From Shewanella seohaensis (lineage in GTDB: Bacteria > Pseudomonadota > Gammaproteobacteria > Enterobacterales > Shewanellaceae): a stretch of DNA of 64,000 nucleotides. The notes below the pieces were generated by a model. The model was not told where the DNA came from. It searched no databases and saw only the letters and a program-made list of their open reading frames with translations. Below are positions 31,231 through 40,212 of this stretch, piece by piece. Made by a program: the position numbers and the translations under genes. The stretch is taken from the NCBI RefSeq assembly GCF_025449215.1, contig NZ_CP104900.1:1054001-1118000 (forward strand), written 5' to 3'. How positions within the stretch are numbered: position 1 is the first letter of the stretch; each line of letters opens with the position of its first letter.

Positions 31231-31272
31231 ACAGATTAAGCCTTCAACAGATTAAGCCTTCAACAGATTTAG
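31225..31272 (+). repeat. Three 16-bp direct repeats after the amidase gene
   Basis: Three near-identical units CCTT(G/C)AACAGATTAAG, head to tail. The first copy contains the stop codon of the amidase. They are probably a slippage-derived spacer; no ribosome-binding site or hairpin was seen. Confidence 0.85.
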
Positions 31273-31355
31273 ATGAAATAGACTCACAGCGAATTTAAGT
31301 TATTTTAAAAATGAGTGAGTTGCCAATTTTAGCCAAGCTTTCAGAGAGAACCGCG

Positions 31356-32803
31356 ATGCCTTTTTTAGCACAAGTAGAGCAAAGTTTATTAAAGGGTGGC
31401 TTAGCCCTCGATGGGTTACAGAGTTATTTAAACACCATACATCAACATAAAGTCGATTTTTCCGATCTCTATTTCCAAGGTAGTCGCCACGAATCTTGGG
31501 TGCTCGAAGATGGCATTATTAAAGATGGTAGCTTCCATATCGAACGCGGCGTCGGTGTGCGTGCCATCAGCGGCGAGAAAACCGGTTTTGCCTATGCCGA
31601 TGATATTACGCCAGCGGCTTTAAGCGCTGCGGCCGAGGCGGCGCGTGGTATTGCTGGGGCGGGTGAGCAGGCCAAGGTGCAGGCTTTCAAACGTCGACAA
31701 GCCTTGGCGCTGTACGATAGTCTCGACCCTATCGCCGCCATGGAAGAAGTGAAAAAATCAATCTACTGAAAGAGGCCGATGCCTATATTCGTAGCCTCGA
31801 CAGCCGCATTATCCAAGTGGTCATTAGCCTAGCGGGTGTGCACGAAGAAATTCTGGTTGCCGCCAGTGACGGTACTTTGGCCGCCGATATTCGCCCGCTA
31901 GTACGCTTTAATTGCAGCGTTATTTTAGAAGAAAATGGCAAGCGTGAACGTGGCAGCGCCGGTGGCGGTGGTCGTCACGATTACAGCGTGTTTATGGTGA
32001 CGGATGAAACCGGTTTACCTATGTGCTTTGCCTTCGCCCGTGAAGCGGTTCGTCAGGCGCAAGTCAACCTCAATGCCATCGATGCGCCAGCCGGAGAGAT
32101 GCCTGTGGTGCTCGGTAATGGTTGGCCGGGCGTGTTATTGCACGAGGCCGTGGGTCATGGCCTAGAAGGTGACTTTAACCGCAAGGGCAGCAGCGCCTTT
32201 AGTGGCATGGTCGGCGAACAAGTAGCTTCGAAACTGGTGACTGTGGTGGACGATGGCACGCTTGCGAATCGCCGTGGTTCACTGAGCATCGACGATGAAG
32301 GCGTACAAACCCAGAGAACCGTGTTAATCGAAGACGGTATTCTTAAAGGCTACATACAAGATAAATTAAATGCTCGCCTGATGGGCGTGGCGCCGACGGG
32401 GAATGGCCGCCGTGAATCCTATGCGCATCTGCCTATGCCTCGCATGACCAACACTTATATGACGGCGGGCGAGTCTGATCCGAGCGAGATCATCAAGTCG
32501 GTGAAGAAGGGCATTTATGCGCCTAACTTTGGCGGCGGTCAGGTGGATATCACCTCGGGCAAGTTCGTGTTCTCCGCTTCTGAAGCCTATCTGATTGAAA
32601 ATGGTGAAGTGACTCAAGCGATTAAGGGCGCTACCCTGATTGGTAATGGCCCAGAGGCCATGAGTCAGATCTCCATGGTGGGTAACGACATGGCCCTAGA
32701 TAAGGGCGTTGGTGTGTGTGGTAAGGATGGTCAAAGCGTACCTGTGGGTGTCGGTCAACCGACCCTCAAACTTGACCGTTTAACCGTTGGAGGTACGGCA
32801 TAA
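31356..32803 (+). CDS. tldD: TldD metalloprotease subunit (single-base frameshift)
   Basis: One half of the TldD/TldE (PmbA) metalloprotease, about 482 residues when repaired, as in E. coli (481). The zinc motif HExxxH is present as [14 protein letters not shown]. The frame stops at 31769; adding one A to the 6-A run at 31752-31757 restores [22 protein letters not shown] 31356, with AGAGAGAA upstream, fits the family length better than the in-frame ATG at 31311. Its partner pmbA lies at 43465. Confidence 0.93.
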
Positions 32804-32888
32804 CCCGCTTGTTTACTGTCTAGGCAGCACTTAAGGCGGTGGGTTCTAGCCGCCTTCCATGATGGATGTTATCATTCGCAAAGGAAAT

Positions 32889-32904
32889 TAGAGTAACTAC
32901 TCTA
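32889..32904. promoter_or_regulatory. Inverted repeat just upstream of the TolC-like gene
   Basis: Two perfect 7-bp arms TAGAGTA and TACTCTA are separated by AC. The repeat ends 9 bp before the start codon, directly before the ribosome-binding site (AGAGGTG). It could be an operator for an unlinked regulator or an mRNA hairpin; no regulator gene is adjacent. Confidence 0.5.
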
Positions 32905-32913
32905 GAGGTGTTA

Positions 32914-34335
32914 ATGAAACTATCACGTTTGGCATGGCTGTGTTTATTGCCTTTGCCCTCGCTATTGCCGTTAGCGGCCAATGCCCAGCCTAGTAGCTTT
33001 ACTGAGGCTTGGCAGCAAGTGCTTAAGGTGAGCGATAAACTCCAGGCCCAATCCCAAGAGGTGAATCGCGCCAAGGGCGAGCAAGAGGCTGGCGAGAGTT
33101 TAAATCTGCCGTCCCTCAGCCTGAATGGCAGTTATACCCACCTCGAAAAACCAATTGAATTAGATTTAAGGGATCTTAATCCCTTAGCTTCGCTTGACCC
33201 TGCGACCTTGCCACCCGCACTCGGCGGCGCCTTGGCGAGTATTCCGGGTTCATTATTTGTCACGCCCTTTACCGAGCAAGATATTTTCCGCGCCAGCTTA
33301 CAGGCGATGTGGCCGATTTATACCGGCGGCCAGATCACCGCGGCGCAAGGTATTCATGCCGCCATGGTGGCCGAGAAGCAACAGGAATTACAGTTAGCGA
33401 CCCGCGACTTATTCACTCAGTTGGTTGACCGTTATTATGCCGTCGATGTGACTCAATCCCTCGTCAGCACCCAAACCGAGCTGGTGGTCTCCTTAACTAA
33501 GCATGTTGACCACGCGCTAGCGCTGGAGCGCGAAGGGCAAATTGCTAAGGTCGAGCGCCTGAATGCTCAAGTGGCCTTAGATAACGCTAAGGTCAATTTA
33601 GGCAGCGCCCGTCGTCAACATGAAATGGCCGTGATCGCCCTATCGCGCATGTTGCAGCAGAGCGATGTCAGCACTAACTCACCCCTATTTGTGTTGCCGC
33701 AGGCACCTTCATTGGGGGATTTGACCCAAGTGACCCTGAGCCAACATCCCGCACTTAAACTGCTCGAGGCTAAAGAAGCGCAGGCGAATGGCTTGGTTTC
33801 CTTAGAGAAAGGCAAATATCACCCGACTGTGTTCCTCTTTGGTAATTACACCTTATACGAAGATGACAGCTTATTTTCTAAGGTGGAGCCGGACTGGATG
33901 GTGGGGGTCGGCGTAAAAGTGCCCTTGCTAAGCCGTGATGGTCGCAGTGGTAAAGTGGAAGCGGCTAAGAGTGCCTTGCTGCAAGCCCGTTACACTAAGG
34001 CGCAGACCCGACAGGACTTAAGTTTGCTGCTCGACCAAAGTTATCGCCAGTTATTGCAGGCCGAGGAAGAGGTCAAGGCACTGAATACCTCACTCGAACT
34101 GGCGAGTGAAAACCTGCGTTTAAGGGAAATCGCCTTTAACCAAGGGCTGTCCACTTCTATCGACAGGGTCGATGCCGAATTAAAACTGAGCGCCGTTAAA
34201 ACTCAGCAGCTTGGCGCCAGTTATCGCTATGTGCAAGCCTATGCCAGATTAATGGCCATCAGTGGTCAATTAGATGAATTTATCGGTCGCAGTGCCACAG
34301 GCGCTCAATCGCAGGAGATTATCAATGCGCGCTAA
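32914..34335 (+). CDS. TolC-family outer-membrane efflux protein
   Basis: A 473-residue outer-membrane factor. It has a signal peptide (residues 1-23, ending ANA), then two repeated coiled-coil halves with short beta-barrel strands, the usual TolC architecture. The ATG at 32914 is chosen because of AGAGGTG upstream; an in-frame start at 32866 would bury the signal peptide. It overlaps the HlyD-like gene by 11 bp and should form a channel with it. Confidence 0.88.
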   Translation: MKLSRLAWLCLLPLPSLLPLAANAQPSSFTEAWQQVLKVSDKLQAQSQEVNRAKGEQEAGESLNLPSLSLNGSYTHLEKPIELDLRDLNPLASLDPATLPPALGGALASIPGSLFVTPFTEQDIFRASLQAMWPIYTGGQITAAQGIHAAMVAEKQQELQLATRDLFTQLVDRYYAVDVTQSLVSTQTELVVSLTKHVDHALALEREGQIAKVERLNAQVALDNAKVNLGSARRQHEMAVIALSRMLQQSDVSTNSPLFVLPQAPSLGDLTQVTLSQHPALKLLEAKEAQANGLVSLEKGKYHPTVFLFGNYTLYEDDSLFSKVEPDWMVGVGVKVPLLSRDGRSGKVEAAKSALLQARYTKAQTRQDLSLLLDQSYRQLLQAEEEVKALNTSLELASENLRLREIAFNQGLSTSIDRVDAELKLSAVKTQQLGASYRYVQAYARLMAISGQLDEFIGRSATGAQSQEIINAR

Positions 34336-35299
34336 CAGAATCCTTGCCCTAACGGCGTTGGTCGCATTAGGCCTTATCTTAGCCTATGGACTCAAACTGG
34401 CTTACAGCCCAGCGCCGAGCCTGTTACAGGGGCAAATCGAAGCCCGTGAATATAACGTATCATCCAAAGTGCCAGGGCGTGTCGAGCAGGTCCTTGTGCG
34501 CCGTGGCGATAGCGTCAGCGAAGGCGATTTGTTATTTGCCATTCATAGTCCAGAGCTCGATGCCAAGTTGATGCAGGCTGAAGGCGGCCGAGATGCGGCC
34601 AAAGCCCTGCAACAGGAGGCGAATAACGGCGCCCGCACCCAAGAGGTAATGGCGGCTAAAGAGCAATGGCTCAAGGCGCAAGCGGCGGCAACGCTGGCGA
34701 AAACCACCTATACCCGAGTGGAAAATCTCTTCAACGAAGGGGTTGCCGCAAGACAAAAACGCGATGAAGCCTTTACTCAGTGGCAAGCGGCCAAGTACAC
34801 AGAGCAAGCTGCCTTAGCCATGTATCAAATGGCCGAAGAAGGTGCGCGGGTCGAAACCAAAGCCGCTGCAGCGGGTAATGCTCGTATGGCCGAGGGCGCG
34901 GTGAAAGAAGTCAGTGCCATTATGGCCGATAGCCAAATGCGTGCGCCTAAGTCTGGGGAAATTAGCGAAGTATTGTTGCAAGCGGGAGAGTTAGCACCGA
35001 GCGGCTTCCCAGTGGTCAGCCTTGTCGACATGCAGGACGCTTGGGCGGTATTCCAAGTGCGTGAGGACCAACTCAAACGCTTTAAAAAGGGCGACAAACT
35101 GCCATTAACTATTCCTGCGCTGGATAAAACCGTGGAGTTTACCGTTACCCATATTAGTGTGATGGGCGACTTTGCGACTTGGCGTTCAACCGAAAGTGGC
35201 CACGATTTCGATATGCGCACCTTCGAGGTAGAGCTGCGCCCAATTGCGCCGATCCCCGATCTGCGTGTCGGTATGTCTGTTTTGCTCAGTGCTGAGTAA
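34325..35299 (+). CDS. HlyD-family membrane fusion (periplasmic adaptor) protein
   Basis: A 324-residue adaptor with an N-terminal anchor helix (about residues 4-24, ILALTALVALGLILAYGLKLAY), a lipoyl half-motif (IEAREYNVSSKVPGRVEQVLVRRGDSVSEGDLLF), a coiled-coil hairpin at about 80-200 and a beta-barrel domain (DSQMRAPKSGEISEVLLQAGELA). It should link the downstream permeases to the TolC-like protein. It resembles E. coli YhiI. The true start lies inside the upstream gene (11-bp overlap). Confidence 0.9.
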   Translation: MRANRILALTALVALGLILAYGLKLAYSPAPSLLQGQIEAREYNVSSKVPGRVEQVLVRRGDSVSEGDLLFAIHSPELDAKLMQAEGGRDAAKALQQEANNGARTQEVMAAKEQWLKAQAAATLAKTTYTRVENLFNEGVAARQKRDEAFTQWQAAKYTEQAALAMYQMAEEGARVETKAAAAGNARMAEGAVKEVSAIMADSQMRAPKSGEISEVLLQAGELAPSGFPVVSLVDMQDAWAVFQVREDQLKRFKKGDKLPLTIPALDKTVEFTVTHISVMGDFATWRSTESGHDFDMRTFEVELRPIAPIPDLRVGMSVLLSAE

Positions 35300-35304
35300 C
35301 GACA

Positions 35305-36612
35305 GTGGCCAAGTCACCGAGCGAGCAAACGCATGTGAGCGAGCCTAAGCCGTTGAATGGGGCTCAGAATGCGGCGCATCCTGTCTCTTCTGGCTTGCTG
35401 GCGCAGTTAGTGGCACTCGTGCGCCGCGAGCTTAGGGCGCTATGGCGCGATCCTTGGCAACTGGCCCTGATCAGTTACATCCCGCTGCTGGGCATCTTAT
35501 GTCTCTGGTGGTTATTTAGTGCTGGATTACCTCGGCAATTACCCGTGGCGATTGTTGACCAAGACCACAGCCAGCTGAGCCGAATGTTGACCCGTCAACT
35601 CAAAGCCAACCCTGTCACCGAGCCGCGAAGTTTTACCGATCTCCCTTCGGCTGTTGCGGCTATGCAGCAGGCGCAGGTCTATGCCGTGGTGGTGTTTCCC
35701 CATGATATGAAAAAGGATTTACTCACCGGTCATAAACCAACAATCGATGTGCGTTACAACAGCCAGTTTTTACTGGTGGGTAAGCTGTTGTCGAGTCAAA
35801 TTCAGTTGAGTCTAGGCGATGGGTTGTTGCAGGTCGCAGGCCTTAAGCAGCTGATGACGGGTACGCCAAAATCCCAAGTGGCGGTGAACTTAAGCCCAGT
35901 GAAAAGCCAAACGACCGCACTGTTTAACCGTAACAATAACTACATAGGTTTTTTAGTGCCGCCGGTATTGGTCGCACTGTGGCAGTTGTTATCTATGTTG
36001 GTGATGGCCAACAGCTTAAATCGCGAGTTGCACCTTAATGCCGCGCAGTCAGAGGAGGGGATCTCCAATCGATTGACTGAGCATTTTTGGCCTAAGGTGT
36101 TAGCTAAAATCCTGTTGTTTACCCCGATATTGATGCTCCAAGGTGGGTTTATCCTCGCTTGGTTATATCTGTATTTGGCTTTGCCTTTTGCGGGTAGTTT
36201 AGCGCTGCTGCTGTTTGCTCAGTTGTTCATGCTGCTGGCGGTGTGGAGCCTTGTGTTGTTTATCTTTGTGCTGATGCGTGATAGCGCGCGGGTCATCAGT
36301 TTTTGTACTGCGCTGTTTGCGCCAGCCTTTGCCTTTATGGGGATCACTTTCCCCACCCATGAAATGCCGCAATTGGCACAGTGGTGGCGACTCATCATGC
36401 CATCGAGCCATTATATTGAGTCCCATGTGAGCGTGGTGAGTTATGGCGCGGCGTGGCCGACGGTGGCGCAGCAATTGAGTAGTTATTGGGGTTTTATCGG
36501 TTTATTGCCGCTGATTTATCTCTTGGCTCACAAATTACTGCCGATGACGGTAAAAGCTCAGGCTGAAGCGGCGGAACACCACGTGGCGCCTCTGCCTGCG
36601 AAGGGGCAATAA
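35305..36612 (+). CDS. ABC-2 type transporter permease (first of two)
   Basis: A 435-residue permease of the ABC-2 class: a helix near residue 50, a large periplasmic domain (about 75-210, with VAIVDQDHSQLSRML) and a cluster of about five helices from 215 to the end. It resembles the permeases of YhhJ/RbbA-type exporters. The GTG start is 5 bp after the HlyD gene. No ATP-binding protein gene is found anywhere in the operon. Confidence 0.88.
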   Translation: MAKSPSEQTHVSEPKPLNGAQNAAHPVSSGLLAQLVALVRRELRALWRDPWQLALISYIPLLGILCLWWLFSAGLPRQLPVAIVDQDHSQLSRMLTRQLKANPVTEPRSFTDLPSAVAAMQQAQVYAVVVFPHDMKKDLLTGHKPTIDVRYNSQFLLVGKLLSSQIQLSLGDGLLQVAGLKQLMTGTPKSQVAVNLSPVKSQTTALFNRNNNYIGFLVPPVLVALWQLLSMLVMANSLNRELHLNAAQSEEGISNRLTEHFWPKVLAKILLFTPILMLQGGFILAWLYLYLALPFAGSLALLLFAQLFMLLAVWSLVLFIFVLMRDSARVISFCTALFAPAFAFMGITFPTHEMPQLAQWWRLIMPSSHYIESHVSVVSYGAAWPTVAQQLSSYWGFIGLLPLIYLLAHKLLPMTVKAQAEAAEHHVAPLPAKGQ

Positions 36613-36613
36613 C

Positions 36614-37765
36614 ATGAATTTATGGCAGTTAGTGCTGACAGAATTAAAGGCGATTGTGAGCGACAAGGCAATTGCCGTGACCCTATTCGGCGGTGTGCTG
36701 TTTTATTCGGTGCTCTACCCTTTGCCTTACTTGCACCAAGTCCCAACAGAACAACAGCTTATCGTGGTGGATTTAGATCATTCCTCCCTGAGCCGTCAAC
36801 TTATTCGCCATGCGGATGCCAGCGCTAAAATCCAAGTGATAGGCCAAGTGGGCTCCATTACCGAGGCGAAGCGTTTTATCGAAACCGGCAAAGCCCATGG
36901 TTTATTGGTGATCCCCGAAGGATTTCGCCGCGACTTGCTGCTGGGCAAGGGCGTGACCTTAAGTTACGGCGGCGATGCCAGTTACTTCTTGATTTATTCG
37001 GCGGTGGCCGAGGGACTTGTCAGCGCGGGAATGGATGCGGGTAAGCAAGTGCAATTAATTGGAATGCTCGCGCAGGGGAAAAATCCAAAAGAAGCCGAGC
37101 AGAACCTAAACTCGCTGCATTTAAACAGCGTGCCCGCCTTTAACCCTAGCCTAGGTTATACCCCCTACGTGGTGCCTGGACTCTTCTTACTTATCCTGCA
37201 TCAAACCTTGTTGATTGGAACCGGGATCCTCGGTGCGGGGCAGTGGCGCAGCCGCAGCTATTGGCAGCAGGTGTCGCCGCTGCAATTAGTCTGCGGTCGT
37301 ATTCTCGCCTTTATGTTGATTTATATGGTGTTTACCAGCTTTTATGTAGGGTATTGCTACCACTGGTATAAGGTGAGTATTCAGGCGAGTCTTGGTTTAG
37401 TAGCGCTATGGTTGCTGCCATTTTTATTGGCGACGGCGGCGGCTGGGGTTGCGATGAGCACGCTGTTTAGCCGCCGTGACCTACCGACTCAAGTATTGCT
37501 GTTGATTTCTATGCCGATTCTGTTTGTCTCCGGCTTTGTCTGGCCGATTGCCTTAATCCCTGAGCCTTTGGTGCTGGGCTCGCAGATAATCCCTGCGGTG
37601 CCCGCTATTATGGGGATGTTGGAGTTGAACCAAATGGGCGCAAGCTGGGCGAGTGTGCTGCCAAAATGGTTACAGCTTTGGGGCTTGTTTGTGCTGTTTT
37701 TTGGTCTTGCGGTTTTTGGGATCAAACGTCGTGCGCGGGCATTGGCTGAACCCAGTACATCTTAG
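36614..37765 (+). CDS. ABC-2 type transporter permease (second of two)
   Basis: A 383-residue ABC-2 permease with the same layout: an N-terminal helix, a periplasmic domain with VVDLDHSSLSRQLIRHADAS, and C-terminal helices. It starts 1 bp after the first permease and ends the operon. The paired permeases may form a heterodimer that uses an ATPase encoded elsewhere. Confidence 0.88.
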   Translation: MNLWQLVLTELKAIVSDKAIAVTLFGGVLFYSVLYPLPYLHQVPTEQQLIVVDLDHSSLSRQLIRHADASAKIQVIGQVGSITEAKRFIETGKAHGLLVIPEGFRRDLLLGKGVTLSYGGDASYFLIYSAVAEGLVSAGMDAGKQVQLIGMLAQGKNPKEAEQNLNSLHLNSVPAFNPSLGYTPYVVPGLFLLILHQTLLIGTGILGAGQWRSRSYWQQVSPLQLVCGRILAFMLIYMVFTSFYVGYCYHWYKVSIQASLGLVALWLLPFLLATAAAGVAMSTLFSRRDLPTQVLLLISMPILFVSGFVWPIALIPEPLVLGSQIIPAVPAIMGMLELNQMGASWASVLPKWLQLWGLFVLFFGLAVFGIKRRARALAEPSTS

Positions 37766-37824
37766 GCGGCGCTGTTATTCGTACCGACAGAATACTGATT
37801 TTTATGTTTGTATTAAATTTGTTA

Positions 37825-37852
37825 TTGGATATTAGGCAGATATAGATATAAT
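37825..37852 (+). promoter_or_regulatory. Possible sigma70 promoter of the small lipoprotein gene
   Basis: A perfect -10 element (TATAAT at 37847-37852) lies 16 bp after a weak -35-like TTGGAT. It is about 80 bp upstream of the lipoprotein start. Confidence 0.45.
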
Positions 37853-37933
37853 CGTCCGGCAAAAAATTAAACAGGGGCCGTTTAATTTCGAAGCAGTTGC
37901 TTCATTTTTTTATCGCATCAAAAGGAAGATGAA

Positions 37934-38335
37934 ATGCGTAAAATTACTTTACTCTCTTTGGCCATGGGTACTTGTTTGTTGGCCGCCTGCGCCGCTAAAC
38001 CTCCCATAGTTGCACAAGAAAAAACCGTTGAAGTCGATGGTATCAACCTCGTTTTTGGCGGTAGCTACGATACTGAACGCAAAAATATTTCACTGTCGGT
38101 GAATGGCGACTCAGTGATGAAAGGCACTTTCCCACCGTACACACCAACCCAAAACCTCAGTGGTAAATACAAGGGTTACACCATCTCTAGCCAATGTTAT
38201 TTCGGCTCAGTGCTGAGTAGCCAAGGTGGCGCATTTGGTGCGATTGCTGGGGTGATCCAATCGACAAAATCCAGCTCTGGCGATAAATGCGACATGCTGG
38301 TTAACGGTAAAATCGTCGAAAGCCTGTACTTCTAA
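37934..38335 (+). CDS. Small putative lipoprotein of unknown function
   Basis: A 133-residue protein with a lipoprotein signal (KITLLSLAMGTCLLAAC, lipobox LAAC at residue ~19). The mature part is short and beta-rich, with two cysteines that may pair (SSQCYFGS and GDKCDML). The ribosome-binding site AAGGAAG precedes the start. No function is recognised. Confidence 0.8.
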   Translation: MRKITLLSLAMGTCLLAACAAKPPIVAQEKTVEVDGINLVFGGSYDTERKNISLSVNGDSVMKGTFPPYTPTQNLSGKYKGYTISSQCYFGSVLSSQGGAFGAIAGVIQSTKSSSGDKCDMLVNGKIVESLYF

Positions 38336-38609
38336 GCATCCCACATATCGCTACATGGCCCCTGTATCTTTTATATGTCCCATGGTCATCATAATGACCA
38401 TGCCGGGGTAAGTCACTTTGCTAAAAGTCTCCAAGCAATAAGTCCTCATTGCGTGCCACTAGGGTTGAGTTTATTCGCGCTGTTCGCCTCAACACGCGGG
38501 GCTTTTTACATATCTTTGCTCCCTTTACCGTACAGACGACACAGATAGGCAACTTAATGCCCTTATTGGGTTGTCTTCGACTCTGTTTTGGGGGAGAATG
38601 CGCGCCGCA

Positions 38610-38650
38610 AAAATAACCGGGGTATTCAGTATCCCGGTTATTTTCTTTTT
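38610..38650 (+). terminator. Strong rho-independent terminator in the puuP leader region
   Basis: A 12-bp stem (AAAATAACCGGG / CCCGGTTATTTT) with an 11-nt loop is followed by CTTTTT. It lies 275 bp after the lipoprotein stop and 179 bp before the puuP start, so it may end the upstream transcript or act as an attenuator for puuP. Confidence 0.85.
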
Positions 38651-38678
38651 GTGTGTATAGGTTTTAAACCAATTGAGG

Positions 38679-38767
38679 CCGGTAAACATCCGGAAATGAT
38701 ATGAGGTTCGTTTGAACCTACTTTACTGAGGACAATTCAATGGGGCTGTTGTTTACCGGATGTTCGG
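38679..38767 (+). promoter_or_regulatory. Long-range inverted repeat enclosing a hairpin, upstream of puuP
   Basis: CCGGTAAAC (38679-38687) is complementary to GTTTACCGG (38751-38759), and the adjacent ATCCGG can also pair with CCGGAT of the right arm, so two alternative pairings exist. The hairpin AGGTTC/GAACCT lies in the loop. It ends about 50 nt before the ribosome-binding site and is suggestive of a leader switch. Confidence 0.5.
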
Positions 38768-38828
38768 TAGTTGCCGTAAATCAATCTGTTGCGTTTGCAA
38801 TTCCACCTGCTGCAAAAGGAGGTTGGAT

Positions 38829-40159
38829 ATGAGCCAACAAAATCCTGGCTTAAAGCAAAGCCTTAGTCTGTGGCAAGTGGTTGTGATGGGATTAGCCTAT
38901 CTCACGCCAATGGCCGTGTTTGACACCTTTGGCATTGTCTCCGAGATCACCTCAGGCCATGTGGCCACCTCTTACCTGCTCGCGTTAGCGGGGATCCTGT
39001 TTACCGCCTTTAGCTACGGTCACTTAGTGCGTAAATATCCCTATGCGGGCTCGGCCTATACCTATGCGCAAAAACCTTTAGCCCGAATGTCGGCTTTATG
39101 GTGGGCTGGTCATCGCTGCTCGATTATATGTTTATGCCGATGATCAATATGTTGCTGGCAAAGATTTACCTCACGGCCATGTTCCCTAACGTCGAGCCGT
39201 GGATTTTTATCTTTGGTTTAGTCGCTGTGATGACGGTATTAAACCTGAGGGGCATAGATTTAGTGGCGAATTTTAATGGCGTTATCGTATTCGCCCAGAT
39301 AGCCATTATCTTAGTGTTTATCGGTCTAATGGCCCACAGTTTGTCCCTTGGCGAAGGTGAAGGTGTGATTGCCAGTGTGCGTCCATTCTATTCCGAAGAG
39401 ATAACCCTTGCGCCGCTGTTTACTGGCGCGACTATTCTGTGTTTCTCCTTCTTAGGTTTCGATGGCTTAAGCTCTTTGAGTGAAGAAACCAAGGACGCTA
39501 AGCGAGTCATCCCTCGCGCTATCGTGCTAACTGCTTTGATTGGCGGGGTGATTTTTGTCAGCGTGTCCTATTTCTTGCAGCTGTTTTTCCCAGATATTTC
39601 TCGCTTCCAGCAGTTAGATGCTGTGCTGCCTGAGATTGCCCTGTATGTGGGCGGTAATTTATTCCAGTCAGTGGTGCTGGTGGCAACCACCATTGCGGTG
39701 TTGGCCTCGGGCATGGCCGCCCATGCGGGGGTGGCACGTATTCTCTACGTGATGGGTCGCGACAATATGCTGCCCAATAAAGGCTTTGGCTATATTCACC
39801 CCAAATGGCGCACGCCGGCATTTAACGTGATTTTGGTGGGGTTACTGGCGCTTTCGGCGGTGTCCTTCGATCTCGAAATGGCATTGGCGCTGGTCAACTT
39901 CGGGGCGCTGGTGGCTTTTACCTTTGTGAACTTGTCGGTAATAGTGCAGTTTTATATCAAAGAGAAACGTAACCAATCCTTGAAAGACCACTTTCAGTAC
40001 TTCGTCTTACCCTTGTGCGGTGCGGCGACGATTGGCGTGCTGTGGCTTAACCTTGAACCTCAGTCCCTAGAGCTTGGCTTGATTTGGGCAGCAGTTGGGG
40101 TCTTGTACTTGGCACTGCGAAGCCTGCGTTTACGCAAGGCGGTAGAGTTACAGAATTAA
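38829..40159 (+). CDS. puuP: PuuP-like putrescine/amino-acid permease (single-base frameshift)
   Basis: An APC-superfamily permease of about 443 residues when repaired, very similar along its length to E. coli PuuP, the putrescine importer: [64 protein letters not shown]. About 12 membrane helices are expected. Translation from ATG 38829 ends at 39143; adding one G to CGG at 39091-39093 gives [16 protein letters not shown]. The ribosome-binding site AAAGGAGG is excellent. Substrate assignment is by similarity only. Confidence 0.88.
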
Positions 40160-40181
40160 CCAATAGATTGAGCTAGAAAGT

Positions 40182-40207
40182 AAAAGACCCGCAGTTGCGG
40201 GTCTTTT
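40182..40207. terminator. Bidirectional terminator between puuP and the Ig-like gene
   Basis: Twelve-bp perfect arms (AAAAGACCCGCA / TGCGGGTCTTTT) with a 2-nt spacer, A-rich on one side and T-rich on the other, between convergent genes. Confidence 0.92.
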
Positions 40208-40212
40208 AGTTT

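Larger units (their letters stand above)
38336..38828. other. Gene-free leader region upstream of puuP with several hairpins
   Basis: About 490 bp with no credible gene. It holds a hairpin with GTTGAG/CTCAAC arms near 38463-38492, a strong terminator at 38610-38650, a small hairpin AGGTTC/GAACCT at 38704-38719 and a long-range inverted repeat at 38679-38767. A very strong ribosome-binding site (AGGAGG) sits at the end. No known riboswitch consensus was recognised. Confidence 0.6.

Noticed and set aside
38336..38828. puuP leader considered as a lysine, glycine, TPP or cobalamin riboswitch
   Set aside because: None of the conserved core sequences of these classes could be placed.
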